Positions 1-12,654 of a DNA stretch of 64,000 nucleotides are shown here, one piece after another. The notes under the pieces were generated by a model that made no database searches, was not told the origin of the DNA, and saw nothing but the letters and a program-made list of their open reading frames with translations. The stretch spans positions 7,402,552-7,466,551 of the forward strand of contig CM017573.1 in the NCBI GenBank assembly GCA_007844125.1, read 5' to 3'. The DNA comes from Sinonovacula constricta (taxonomy: Eukaryota > Mollusca > Bivalvia > Cardiida > Solecurtidae). Position numbers and translations under genes: made by a program. How positions within the stretch are numbered: position 1 is the first letter of the stretch; every line of letters begins with the position of its first letter.

Positions 1-94
1 GGCAGAAGCTGTAATGTTAATACTTCTGTGGACAGCAAAGCAACGTCTGCACTCTATTTGTTCCCGAGAAGCAATACTTATAATTAAACTCCAA

Positions 95-370
95 ATGCAT
101 GTGCTAACTGAACATTGTTTCACTTTCACCGAAAGTTTTTATTAACACAGTTTGTTTGATAGAAAAACATTCAGGAAGTGCGAGGTTGGAGCGCATCACA
201 AACCAGTTTTAGCACCATAGTCGGTCCTTTTGCCGACAAACAGTTCCAAGGCTGTGACTGATGGTTTTTCTTTTTGTGTGTCATGTCTCGTCTCTGTGTT
301 TTTGTCATATTTAAATATACCATTTTTGCCTTTGTCTGGCGGTCGATAAAGTGTTAATATCTGTGGAAAC
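95..370 (+). repeat. Dispersed repeat DR, copy at left edge
   Basis: Full version of a ~300-bp interspersed family: TGCATGTGCTAACTG..., then GGAAGTGCGAGGTTGGAGCG, then GTTCCAAGGC, then TGTCTCGTCTCTGTGTTTTT. No tRNA head and no clear terminal repeats, so its class is unknown. Confidence 0.7.
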
Positions 371-828
371 TTTGATAGGGTCTTTTCTTATTTACCTCTA
401 TAGGAAGGGAAAATATATAAGACAAATGATAGGCATTTGGTACTGAAGTAGAATGAATAAAACGAGAGTTCAGAGGAATAATGTAAAAAAAATCGAGAGA
501 CCTTGAAAAGTAGAAGAATGGGCCAAGTGACAAGGATATTGATGGAACGCAAACATCTATTTTGATTGCACACAATTCTCATTAAGGAAAGTGCTGTTAT
601 GAGTTCGATTGGAATAGAGTTTCAAATTAGCACATTGAGACATCTGAGTTGATTTATGTATCATGCGCATGCTATCCCAGCGACTTATTTTGCATGCATC
701 GCAGATATTTGGATCTTACTTTTATTTTATGAGGACATGGAAACTAAATTACTGATGCATGAGCAACATAAAAAACTAGTTCGTTAAATTTAAATGAAAG
801 ATGGTCCTTGCCGTCTGGTAATATACAT

Positions 829-1408
829 AAAAGTATACAGTTCAACAGCACTCCACAATAATTTTAAGTAAAATACTTAAATGAATACATTTCAACAGCA
901 TTTCACAATAATTGCAAGTAATATACTTAAAGGTATATAAATCAACAGCACTCCACAATATTTGTAGGTAATACTATTAAAGGTATACAGTTCAACTGCA
1001 CTCCATAATAATTGTAAGTAATATAATTTAAGGCATACAGTTCAACAGCACTCCACAATAATTGTAAGTAATATAATTAAAGGTATACAGTTCAACAGCA
1101 CTCAACAATAATTGTAGGTAATATAATTAAAGGTATACAACTCAACAGCACTCCACAATAATTGTAAGTAATACAATTAAAGGTATACAGTTCAACAGCA
1201 CTCCACAATAATTGTAGGTAATATAATTACAGGTAATACAGTTCAACAGCACTCCACAATAATTGTAAGTAATATAATTAAAGGTATACAGTTCAACAGC
1301 ACTCCACAATAATTGTAGGTAATATAATTAAAGGTAATACAGTTCAACAGCACTCCACAATAATTGTAAGTAATATAATTAAAGGTATACAGTTCAACAG
1401 CACTTCAT
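829..1408. repeat. 50-bp minisatellite (unit 1, 12 repeats)
   Basis: Unit AGGTATACAGTTCAACAGCA followed by CTCCACAATAATTGTAAGTA and ATATAATTAA, repeated 12 times. Repeats near the left edge are more diverged than those in the middle, as expected for an array turning over by unequal exchange. Confidence 0.92.
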
Positions 1409-1966
1409 GATCTTATATACAGAGAGTAAAAAACTAGTAACATGATCATATATCAACATATGTGCACTTTAATAATCAAACAAAGACTTTTTCCGAAATG
1501 TTAAAAATAAGAAAATAAGTATGTCAATGTCCTTTGAGCATTGCAACATATAACAAACGCTCCAAAGGCACCTTTATCATGTGTCTGTCTTTGCAAATTT
1601 AGCAAATGCTACAACAATTAAAGCATGTGGAATGTTGATGTTTTATCGGATACAGCGGTTCACTTACACGCGTAAGAAACAAAAAGTTAAGTTGATTGTT
1701 TCTTATTAGTTCTATCTGTATTTCTATAATAAACTATATTATTGTATCTGGATAAAAAAAAATCTCATAAAGCTTTTTCTACTCTAAGATTTAATTGCAC
1801 ATTTCCAAATAAGCCCCAAGTTATAACGGGCGAAGACATCATAAAACTTATTTACCCAAGTCGAGTGACCGCTCCAAGATGGTAACTGTTGGTTTACCCT
1901 TCTTATATAAAGCTTTTTAAAAATTTTCTTGTAACTTTTATATTTGACATACGAATAAGAATGTTT

Positions 1967-2214
1967 GGGATGGGGATGGGATTTCTCGGCATTTTTGCCG
2001 ATACTGTGCAGCGACATTTCTATCATTATAGCACATGGGCACTTATGAGGTGCCAGGGACTGTACCCGGCAGGTCCATTATACTGACACCGACGAACCAG
2101 GCGTAATGCTGTCCCTTTAACCCCGAGGGAAGCCACTACTAAAACCTTTAAGGTCTTTGGTTTGACACAGACAAGGATTGAACCCGCGACCTTCCGATCC
2201 GCAAGCCTACGTTC
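1967..2214 (-). mobile_element. tRNA-derived SINE, family A, 5'-truncated (unit 1 only)
   Basis: Same body as the element at 4173, with tail (GGGAT)n and B box GGTTCAATCC, but it stops inside the tRNA head. A possible 7-bp TAAGAAT repeat flanks it. It lies in the ~0.9 kb that copy 2 lacks. Confidence 0.75.
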
Positions 2215-2429
2215 TAAGAATATATGGCAAAGTCCTATGAGCATTGCAACATTTAACAAACTCTGAATAGCACCTGTGCCCTGAATCTTTGCAAATTCTT
2301 ATAAATGCTACAAATACTCAAAGGACTTTGTTATAGTTTCTTATTTTAAAAACTACGGAAAAAAACCTTTGTTTGATCAATTAAATTGTGCATATGATTT
2401 ATCATACTAGTTATTTTGTCTGTATATAA

Positions 2430-2740
2430 GCTCTTTTTATCCGTTTTAACTGCTGATGCAGCAGGTTCTTACTGTTAATTGTCTCACTTTACTGGGATCT
2501 TTTTATTTACACAGTTTGATAGAAAACCTTCAGGAAGTGCGAGGTTGGAGCGCTTCACAAACCAGTTTTAAGCACCCCAGTCGGCCGAATGACCGTTCCA
2601 AGGCGGTAACTGGTGTTTTTTTCTTTGAGTGTGTTATGTCTTGTGTCTATGTTTTTGTCACTTTTACATTTAGCATGCTTGCCTTTGTCTAGATGTAGTT
2701 TAGATTTAAATATCTATATATGTGGTAATTCTTATTGGAC
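2430..2740 (+). repeat. Dispersed repeat DR (unit 1)
   Basis: Full-length version with CAGTCGGCCGAATGACCGTTC in the core. The unit 2 counterpart (about 32936-33400) has lost its left half and gained the microsatellite. Confidence 0.7.
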
Positions 2741-3390
2741 ATCTTATTTTATATTAAGTCCATTGTATCTGTTGTAACTCCCGATGTAGGTGACTGATAA
2801 CTAATAGTTATTCTTTTTGTATGTTATGACTTATTTTCCTCTTCAGATAGACTTTTAGACAAAATTTTAAAAAAGATTATCTGCCTCAATAGAAGTCAGA
2901 ATAGAATCAGAACAAACACTAAAGAAGGGTGAATATAATGATGTCATTTTGACGATAATTACAAATAATATGTCACACTGTCATAGAAAAGGTTCTCCGG
3001 CTTCTGAAGAAACCTTCTTTTGTCTTGTAAAACACTTGCTTGATTATAGGGTGGAATGAATAACACTAAATGATTTCAGGTTTTGGCTTGTCTTTGTGTG
3101 TGTGTGTGCAATAAACTATCTGAGAATTTTTAAACCTGCAGCCAAATATTTTATATCATAATAAAAAATATTTGATTTAAATAAAGATGCCGGTGTGCCG
3201 TAAAACCCAAATAAATAAAGAAATAAAATAAAGATGCTATTTTGGGCATTCGATAATTTGCTACCGTCTTAAATTTTCATAATTGATTTTTTTGTGACCT
3301 TCTTAACAATAAAAATATATTTAAATCCTATATAATATAACATTTGCCATGACGCAAAATAAATAAATTGTTGCAATTCATAGATGTCTA

Positions 3391-3568
3391 GGTAAAAATA
3401 TCATTTATTTATTATAATTGTTTTAGCTTATCCAAGTATTAATATTTATGAAAAAATATTCATTTATTTATTTTAATTGTTTTAACGTATCCAAGTAATA
3501 ATAATTATGAAAAAAAATATTCATTTATTTTTTTTAATTGTTAAAACGTATCTAAGTAGTAATAATTA
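3391..3568. repeat. ~59-bp triplicated repeat (unit 1)
   Basis: Three degenerate copies of AAAATATTCATTTATT...ATCCAAGTAATAATAATTATG. Unit 2 lacks most of it. Confidence 0.7.
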
Positions 3569-3889
3569 AGCAAGGACACTAAGATTATTCGTGCATTCTA
3601 TTATGTTTTTTACTCTAAAACAACATAAGGCAAAATTAATAGCTGTGCAAATGACGAGTGGCGTCACGGACCTTTTCATTTTTTACCGGATATACCGAGA
3701 TACATGCCTGGAGTTTTTCCTCGCATTTAAAACATTGATTGAACGATACTTATTGTCATTATTTTGCAAAAAAGGAAACATCTCGTTTGTTAGTATCTTA
3801 TTAAAATAAAAAAGGATGGCAGCAAAAACAAATTGCATTTGTAAAGATATTCTTATGCTTGAATAGTCACTGCTCTTGTTAAGTGGTTT

Positions 3890-4540
3890 CTTTTGTCCAA
3901 ATGTTTCAGCACACTTTGGAATATAGTGCATGCTGGCAACTCTATATATCCTGAAGGTCATACAACATGTTTCTGTTGCCAAATTGTGTCAGAACTTTTG
4001 AGTACAGCGCAAGCTGGCAATTATAAATATCCTGTAGGTCGTACAACATGGTTTTATTGTCTATTTGTGTCAGCCTACTTTGGAAAATAGTGCAAGATGG
4101 CAATTATAAATATCCTGATGGTCATACAACATGTTTCTATCGCCCAACTTTGTCAGTACACTTTGGAATACAGGGATGGGATGGGATGGGATTAGCCGGC
4201 ATTTTTGCTGATACTGTGAAGCGACATTTCTATCATCATGGCAGGGGCACTTATGAGATGCCCAGGGACTGAACCCGGCCGGTCCATTATACTGACACCG
4301 ACGTGTCATTCGCAATACTGTCCCCTTCGCCTCGAGCGTTAGGAGAGAAGCCACTACTACCAACGTTAAAGTCTTTGGCTAGACCCGGCCGGGGTTTGAA
4401 CCCACGACCTCCTGATCCGCAAGCCGACGCTCTACCACCAGAGCTATTGCAGCCGGTTAGGAATACAAAGCAAGCTGGCAATTATAAACATCCAGTAGGT
4501 CATACAACTGAAGTAAATTTGCTTGTTGAGAATATTTGAA
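3890..4540. repeat. ~84-bp tandem array split by a SINE (unit 1)
   Basis: Repeats containing GCAAGCTGGCAATTATAAA and GGTCATACAACATG, about three to the left of the SINE at 4173-4456 and one to the right. Confidence 0.75.
4173..4456 (-). mobile_element. tRNA-derived SINE, family A (unit 1)
   Basis: Read on the minus strand: a tRNA-like head with A box TAGCTCTGGTGGTAGAGC and B box GGTTCAAACCC, a central body, and a (CCCAT)n tail. Flanked by an 11-bp target duplication, TTTGGAATACA on the left and TTAGGAATACA on the right. It interrupts the ~84-bp tandem array. Confidence 0.85.
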
Positions 4541-5744
4541 ATTGTTGCTGTCACTCAATGCAGCAAATGTTCAAACAACTTGTAAACCATTATATCTAAG
4601 GTCCTTAATTATATTTTCTATAAAATGTGTTTCCAATGTTGTATTTATTTTTATGTACAAAGCACAGCAGGAATCTCTACACCAGAAATCAAACATCATG
4701 TTTATTGCAAGTGAACAATTAAACTTTTATTGACGTAATTTGAATTGCATGTTTGTTACTTACCTTTGTGTATATAAATCCTTTTCATTTGTATGATTAT
4801 AACTTCTTACTAGGCACAATTAGTTATCGGTTAAGCCACTCAATTCATCATATAACAATTTCAAAAGAGCGTTGTTTTAAAGGAAATTATATGTTTAAGT
4901 GTTATCAGATATTTACGCACGTTTTATATAAAAATAACAACACAATAAATTCCATTTTTCCAAATAAATATATATTAAATTATCCAATAATTTTGAATAT
5001 TCTTTTTTTTTTTTGCTTTCCACAGAGTTCACTATTCAAAACACTTCTTTTCAACTCGTTTCCTCTAAATCACACACAAGTACTCCAATCTAGCAAAAAA
5101 TATATCTCACACCACAATTATTTTCCGTTTGGACTCATTTGCTATTCCAATATACAGTTTCCTGAGAATATTCTAACGGAATAATTTTCTTTATTATGCC
5201 TTCTGATATATACAGCATGGTGCCAGATATATTTATAAGAATACCAAAGCTTGTCTTGAATCACTGATTTCCAGCAAGTGATAAAATGTTGACCGGTTTC
5301 TTAGGACATATATTTCCGTCTCATGTCTAGAGCTTCCAGTTTGGCCTAGCATTGTGGGTGCTCTTGTTAGAACCGTGGAATCGTAATTGGAAAAGTGAAT
5401 GAGGAGCGGTTCTCAACGGCAAGGCTTGAGATTAAAATATGCTGCGCTGTTGAGGTGTTTATCAATATGGAAATGGCAGGGAGAACTGTATGTCTGCACG
5501 ATATGTATGGCATAATTGGTGAAGGTTGAATATAAAACTACGGTACTGTAAGACCCTTTTTAATTAAAAAAATAAGACCTAACAAAGTAAATACCTTATA
5601 AATATTTAAAATATCCTCGTGTCAAAATGTAGTCTAAATTATAGACGCTTTTGAGTAGAAAATGTTAAACGCATTTTATTGAAATTGGCTTTGGAGAGTA
5701 TTTATTGACACAATTTATTGATAGGTTATTTTTAGAAAGAAGAT
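4541..5744. other. Anonymous spacer (unit 1)
   Basis: AT-rich DNA. A 143-codon frame at 4753-5184 is not kept open in unit 2, so it is not treated as a gene. Well conserved between units from about 5200 on. Unit 2 counterpart: 34871-36104. Confidence 0.6.
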
Positions 5745-6130
5745 ATATGTATATATGCTATACATGGAAATATCTGGATATATGCAATGTATGGAAATAT
5801 CTGGATATATGAAATATATGGAAATATCTGGATATATGTAAATATCTAGATATATGCAATATATGGAAATAGTTGAATATATGAAAAATATGGAAATATC
5901 TGGGTATATGGAAATATCAAGATATATGCAATATATGGAAATATCTGGATATATTCAATATATGAAAATATCTGGATATATGCAATATATTGAAATATCG
6001 ATAAATGAAATATATGGAAATATCTGGATATATGAACTATATGGAAATATCTGGAAAAAATGCAATATATGGAAATATCTGTATATATGAAATATATGGA
6101 AATATCTGGATATATGTTATATATGGAAAT
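5745..6130. repeat. ATATGGAAATATCTGGAT minisatellite (unit 1)
   Basis: Units of about 27 bp with shorter variants. Most lengths are multiples of three, so frames stay open on both strands for 70-114 codons; the peptides are only repeats of YMEIS or YIQIF type. Confidence 0.88.
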
Positions 6131-6814
6131 CTTTTTAATTGCTTCTTCACCTTTTTCCTCATTTTCCAATTTTCTATTCATGTCGTTCAACTCCTCTGTA
6201 ATTACATTCCATAAATTTTAGTTTAGTAGTACTGTCAAACGGAATTCAATGCTCCCATAATGACATTCTTAAGTGTTCAGACAAGTAATACTTTTAAAAC
6301 ATAATTCGATGCTCTAGGTCCTAAAAGTTCCTTTTATTGCCTTCACATTAATTCTTTTTTCTAAAAGTGCAAACATTGAAACTGCGAGCGAAACAAACAA
6401 AAAATATAAAATAATTCGCTCTGACGTCGGTATCTATTTTTAGCAGAGATCACTATCGTGCTTATTCATAGACTTGGAAGGATTGAACTTTTATAGTGGT
6501 TTATTGCGATTGTTATTGTATAAAAATGTGTGCAGTGTTCAAACCCGTCTTTTAATGTACTAAGGTATTAGTTTATGCAGAAATTATGACTAGATTCCTC
6601 GATTGAATGGTAAGGAGTTGCTACATGTATTTGTAACATAATTCGATACTCTAAGTCTTTAAAGTTTGATTTATTGCCTTCACATTAATTTTTTTTTCTA
6701 AAACTTCAAACATTGAATCTGTGACGGAAACAAATACATCTGAAGAATTGCAACTGAATTTGTAATGATATATTAAAAGAAAGTCAAACTTCAGAATATA
6801 ATTATTTATTTAAA

Positions 6815-6845
6815 ACAACGTTTCGGCCATAGGCCTTCATCGGTT
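6815..6845 (-). other. Hammerhead-like stem-loop (unit 1)
   Basis: The minus strand reads CCGATGA-A-GGCC-TAT-GGCC-GAAAC: a perfect 4-bp stem between sequences like the hammerhead ribozyme core (CUGAUGA...GAAA). Position 4 is C rather than U, an extra A precedes the stem, and stems I and III are not evident. Confidence 0.25.
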
Positions 6846-6863
6846 ATGACAAGAATGTTATGA

Positions 6864-6879
6864 TGACGTCATGACGTCA
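6864..6879. promoter_or_regulatory. Two adjoining CRE palindromes (unit 1)
   Basis: TGACGTCATGACGTCA, two perfect CREs back to back, with a further AACGTCA half site. Unit 2 keeps them at 37227-37242. Confidence 0.35.
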
Positions 6880-8199
6880 TAACGTCAAAAATCATAATAT
6901 CATTATACATAATTTGGTGTATTATTAACTGAATTCGTCTAAATATTTTCAGTGCCCTTAATTCGTATTTCTACAAAAAAGGTACCACTGAATATGTGGT
7001 AAATAGTGGCATGTGTTTTTTTTGGTGATATTTCTAATTTCTCAGTTTAGAGCAATAACGTTTAGACAATTCTATTCAAACAATCTTTATAGTTTTAAAA
7101 AGTATCACCGCTTCTAATAATTGGTTTGTATTTGGTAGCAAATACATGCAATGTAATTCTCTATTAAAAGCAACAGGTAAATAGACGATATTGTCTAGAT
7201 GTCTAAAATACATATACATGTATGTCCATTTATATTGCAAACACATGTGTTTTAAATATATTAGGCATGAGACATTTAGTCCTTTATATATTCTGTCTTG
7301 TCTTACTTACCTCCTCGGCATACTATAATATATTCTAATAATATTTTGTTCGGTTTTGGATTTAATAAACACATCTGAAGACAACCTATTTTCTAAAAAC
7401 CGGGCTACTGCAAACTATAGCGTACAATCCCGTCAGTGAAACAGCGATCGGTGTTACAAAAAAGTTTTAATTAAAATAATAGATACACCCATTAGCAACA
7501 GGCTGGGTTGTTTTGCTACGTAAATTGATCTTGTTAAATATATTGTGCTACTAGATATTCGTGTGTTTCTGAATTAGTGTTGTAAAGTCTATGCTAAAGA
7601 ATGGTAATCACAGTTAAGGGAATCATTTAAATGTGGTATCCAACAGTTTGGACCATTTTTCTCAAATAACCAAATATGTCATTGTTACATAAAAGTGTCC
7701 TGCAGATTGTCGTTCACTGATGTCTATGTGCGAAAAGTAAGGAATAAATTGGTCATTGCAAAGAAGGTATTTCCTATCTGTCTCACGCTGCAGAGATAAT
7801 AATTTTGAACTAAGTAAAATACGTGACAGGATAATTGTCGTGCTTAATTATAGATTTTGAAAGGATGGGCATTAATAGTGATTTTTACAATAGATGAAGT
7901 GTTCAACATCGTCTTAACTTGTACTTAAGTATGGGTTTTAACAGAAAACTATGTACTTACATAAGAGGTAAACTTTCCAATACGACCTTTAAGCACCGGA
8001 CATGAAACAAAAAACGCCCATTGTAAATAAGATTTCGTAAAAACCTTGAATCAGTCTTGCCAGTTAAATTTGCATTTGCGTAAACATCTTCGGTCAACCA
8101 CCGTCTAAATGCTGCCATTTGTCTGTGCTTTGGCAGAAAGTTGGCGACAAGAAGATAAATAATCGTCTTATGTGGAAGACAACACATTTCTTTGTTTAT

Positions 8200-8770
8200 T
8201 TTACCATTTTCAATGTGTCCTCGAATTTTACCAGTAAACAAGACCGTGAAAAGTGGCATAAACATGCTGTAATAATCTGCATAAAGTTTTATTTCGTTCT
8301 TTTTTGGCATAACAAATACAATGTTCTTCTTCTAGATTCAGGTGAAAACATTCATATGTAGAAGAAAACACATTTTCCCTGTTTAGTTTACTTTTTCTGA
8401 ATGTGTTTTCTAATTTTACCAGTAAAAAGACCGTGAAATGTGGCCTAAACATAAGTTATAATCTACATAAAGTTTTATTTTGTTTTTGTTGGAATAACAA
8501 ATACAATGTCCTTCTTCTAGATTTGGGCGAAAACATTCATATGTAGAAGAAAACACATTTTCTTTGTTTAGTTTACTATTTCAATGTGTCCTCTAATTTT
8601 CCTAGTATACAAGACCGTTAAAGGTGATATAGACATAAACATGCTATAATAGTGTACATAATGTTTTTTTTTTGTTTTTTGTTGGAATAGCAAATACAAC
8701 GTCTTTGTTCTCGATTCAGGCAAAAACATTTATTATATTTACAGTTAAAAGTTACACTTATGAGAAATGA
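8200..8770. repeat. ~188-bp tandem repeat, three copies (unit 1)
   Basis: Repeats starting near 8207, 8397 and 8583, each with TGTGTCCTCTAATTTTACC and GAAAACATTCATATGTAGAA. A two-copy version is at 9530-9880, and another in unit 2 at 38540-38880. Confidence 0.8.
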
Positions 8771-9529
8771 CCTTTGAAATGTATACACCTGATTTGTTTG
8801 TATTATATTAGGTTTTCTAGGATGACACATTGTAGCTATAAATTTATATTGTCTCCTCTTATTTACCATCTTGGTGTTCAAATAATATATTCTAATAAAA
8901 CTGTGTTCGCTTTCAATTAAATAAAACATCCGGAGACAAAACATTCTTAAAAGAATCGGGGTACTGCAAACCATAACCATTAATCCTGTTAGTGAAACAA
9001 CGATCGATGCAACAAACGTTTTTAATTAAAATAATAGATACACCAATTAGCAACAGGCTGGGTTGTTTTGCTACGTAATTTTGTTAAATAGATTGTGCTG
9101 CTAGATATCCATGTGTTTCTGAATCAGTACTGTAAACTCTATGCTATGGATTGGTAGTCACGGTAAAGGGAATCATTTAAATAAGGTATCCGACAGTTCC
9201 GATAGCATTTTCTTCGAATAACCAAATATGTCATTGTTATATAAAAGAGTCCTGCAGAATGTCGTCCATTGATGTCCAAAGTAAGGAATAAATTGGTTAT
9301 TACAAAGAAGGTATTTCCTATCTGACTCACGCTGCAGAGATAATAATTTTGAACTAAGGAACTAAGAAAAATACGCGACAGTATAAATGTCGTGCTTAAT
9401 TATTGATTTGGAAAGAATGGGTATTAATAGTAATTTTTACAATAGATGAAGTGTTCAACATCGTCTTAACTTAGAGTAAAGTATGGGTTTTATGTGGAAG
9501 ACACGACATTTTCTTTGTTTATTTTACTA

Positions 9530-9880
9530 TTTTCAATGTGTCCTCTAATTTTACCAGTAAACAAGACCGTGAAAAGTGGCCAACACATACTGTAATACTC
9601 TGCATATAGTTTTATTTTGTTCTTTTTTGAAAAGGAAATACAATGTCCTTCTTCTAGATTCAGGCGAAAACATTCATATGTAGAAGAAAACACATTTTCT
9701 TTGTTTAGTTTACTATTTCAATGTGTCCTCTTACTTGAATTATACACAAGACCTTGAAAACTTGAAAAGTGGTATAGACATTACCATGCTATAATAGTCT
9801 ACATAATGTTTTATATATATATATATATATTTTTTTTTTGTTAGAATAGCAAATACAACGTCTTTTTCTAGATTCAGGCA
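9530..9880. repeat. ~188-bp tandem repeat, two copies (unit 1)
   Basis: Same repeat as at 8200, followed by a short (AT)n run near 9812-9828. Confidence 0.75.
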
Positions 9881-9960
9881 AAAACAATTATTATGTTTAC
9901 ACTTAAATGTTTACCCTTGTAACAAAGCATGACCTTATATCATATGTTTATGTATAATTG

Positions 9961-12654
9961 GGATAATTCAAGGCAACCATAAAACTACTGGCATTTTCGG
10001 GGCGAATGAAAGGACACGCGAGAGATTCTAAAGACAACTGGGATGTTTAAATGACACGATCGGGACCACCTGAAAGGAAAAAATAGAAACAGGTTCTGGA
10101 TAACTATAATTACAAACGTTCTGACAGTTTAAAAAGAGGCTAGGCCCAGCAAAAGATCAATAAACCGCAAGATAAATAATGCCACTAAACACGGGTTTTT
10201 GTGTCCATTCTGTAATTTATGTAACTGACATTACTGATGGCATTGGCGGGATAAAGGTCTGCATTTTGTGTCATTCAATCAAGCACTAAAACAATAATTT
10301 CATCGTAATTTTAACAATAAATATTAATTAAAAGGTTTTAAAAATACATGTTTTATCTCAATATATATTGCAAGAATATTTGGACAGAAAATAGTATGCA
10401 TTAGTCCTTTTTATTGTTATTTGCAACGATAAAATACTTTCAATAAAAACGATCACCAACAAAATAGTCGTCAATTTACAAAATTGTATATAAACTAAAA
10501 AGCGTTTTAAACATTTTATAGATGAAGTGTTACTGTTATTTTCCCAGTTTCCAATGACATTAATTTCTGGCAGTTCACTGCTTTTGTAACTGTTTCCGAT
10601 ATTGTTCGGCCAAATGTGATATTCAAAAACACTATTCATGAGCCTTATTGGCAGGCTATATAAATTTATTGCTTAACCAAATTGACATCACTAACAGAAA
10701 CAATAACGGGTGTTGAAGAAATAATATTCTGATTACACTGACCTTGAAATGTAATATCTAAATTAGATGTAATTAGTGTTTTAATTGCTTTTTATAAATG
10801 TTCAGCCATGTGATAATTATCTTTTGTTTGGGGAATGTTTTTCCTCTGTTCTATGCAATAAGACAATAGCCGATGTTTACTTTTCTTTTTATTACTCGCG
10901 ATATATTGCTGGCAGTAAGTCCTTTGTATAAAGTTATTTTATCGTTAATTAATGTAAGCCGTATATTTCACTTTTGTTATCGCTCATATTGTGTCGTTTT
11001 GTTTGTGCATACTATATTGTAAGCACACAGTTTATTGTTCCTGGTTACTATTATTAGTAATAACACTTGCAAATAACAACGTTCATCATTAAAATTGTGA
11101 GGGTAGGACAACAAAGTGGATAAATGACATTTAAAATCACAATTTCTGACACAAAAGAAAGTCACAACACGCAATAATATTCGTGTACTTCACTTGTTTT
11201 TTCAGCTAGTTTTTATAGCTGTTATATCGAAAGTTGACTCATTAGGTTTCAGCAGTTATTCTTAATTTGAGATAATCAACCTTGAAATTTGATCGCCATA
11301 GGTTGCCATCTATTTTTCGGCAAAAAATATTTAAAGATCTCTTAGGATGAAAAATATGCAGATATAAGAGCTTCACGTAAGGCTGAATGAAGTGTACATT
11401 TTAGCAAATGTCTCGTACAGCCGGATCCACAGTTTGCTTTAAGTCTGTGATGTTGCTCTGATAAAAATAAGGAAGTACGGCATTTGCACTTTACAAAGAT
11501 ACTCTTTGATGAATGATTTGTAGCTCACTTTATTTTAGAACAGGGTTGCCAAAGTAGGTCATAATGAAACAAAAGCTTATGTTTTCAATTGCTTTTTAAA
11601 ATAAATGTTAAAAGATTAGATAATATTATTACTAGCAATAACGTAAATTCGATAAGCATTAATATATAAATAAAGTGCGAAAAATGTTAATCAACGTTTC
11701 AATTTTTACCTTTAATCCTTACCTCAATGTTTATTTTTCCGCCTCTGTTCCTGTAATGAAAAGATTTGATAATATTAATTTATCAAATGCTGCTATAGCA
11801 ATGATTTAAGATATTTTGCAACAACGGTGCATTGTTTGTTTCGTTTGATAGTTCTGTTTGTTGTTGATATTGTGTTGTTCTCTTTTTTCTTAGATCGAAA
11901 GCACTTTTTATAAGAGGAAACAAACAAAGAATAAAGAAAATGCATAAGCGTAATGCATTTTAACTGTGAAGTTAATAGTTTTGTGTCAACATTACCCATT
12001 ATAATGCGCAATTATTTTGTCAGAAGGTTTTAGTTTCAAGTTTTGGAATAAATGCGATTGCAATGAGTATCGTTCAAAGAGAGCAACAAAACATCTAAAA
12101 AGACGTCTATACAAAGGATCCAAGATGTTCACTGCAAATTAAAATTTTTGAGTAAAAGAAGATTATTGTAAAAATGTATTTTGTACCTTGTCTTTCTAAT
12201 TTGCTAGTAATGATGTTGTACTGTTGTCTGGAACTGACATATTTACAGGTAAAATTTAAAGTTACAGACTTATATAACCTGTAATGCAAGAGCATGGAAC
12301 AGTCATAGTAAAAGGTTTTTTATAGTCTTTCAGAAATATATATATATATATATATATTATATTAACAAAGAATATTTAAAAATTATAAAAATTATAAAGG
12401 AAATGACTTGATACATATTTCTACGCTGCAAAGATTATTGAATATTTCCGAAGGGCTATTAATTATAAAACAGTATGGGATATGTTAATAATAATCTGTC
12501 GCTATACAGGATGTATAGTCTGAAATTATGTATAGAAAGTCCACTTCCTATCTTATCTATATTTTTAAAAAGAAAATGAAAAAGACACTTCTTTAAAGGA
12601 TATATAAAATATATAAGTTATACAACGATAATGTAGCGAAGCATAGACATACTT
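9961..12654. other. Anonymous spacer (unit 1)
   Basis: About 2.7 kb with no open frame above ~95 codons, no repeat recognised except an (AT)n run at 12336-12358. Unit 2 counterpart: 38961-41639. Confidence 0.6.

Larger units (their letters stand above)
7309..9960. repeat. Local ~1.55-kb tandem duplication (unit 1 only)
   Basis: 7309-8858 and 8859-9960 align over most of their length, for example ATAATAGATACACC...AGCAACAGGCTGGG at 7480 and 9030. Unit 2 has a single version (37629-38960). Divergence between the two halves is larger than between units, so unit 2 may have lost one half. Confidence 0.8.

Noticed and set aside
829..1408. CRISPR-like regular repeat array
   Set aside because: The 50-bp units are adjacent with no unique spacers, in an animal genome; it is a minisatellite.
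4380..4456. Possible tRNA genes (also near 21120-21200, 34660-34728 and 19625-19670)
   Set aside because: A and B boxes are present, but the sequences do not fold as complete tRNAs and are continuous with SINE bodies, tails and target duplications.
4753..5184. 143-codon open frame on the plus strand
   Set aside because: The matching part of unit 2 (about 35113-35545) carries indels and breaks the frame, composition is AT-driven, and no domain is visible.
5846..6190. Long open frames on both strands with YIQIFPYIAYI or YMEISGYM repeats
   Set aside because: They result from a minisatellite whose unit length is a multiple of three; both strands are open at once and there is no gene structure.
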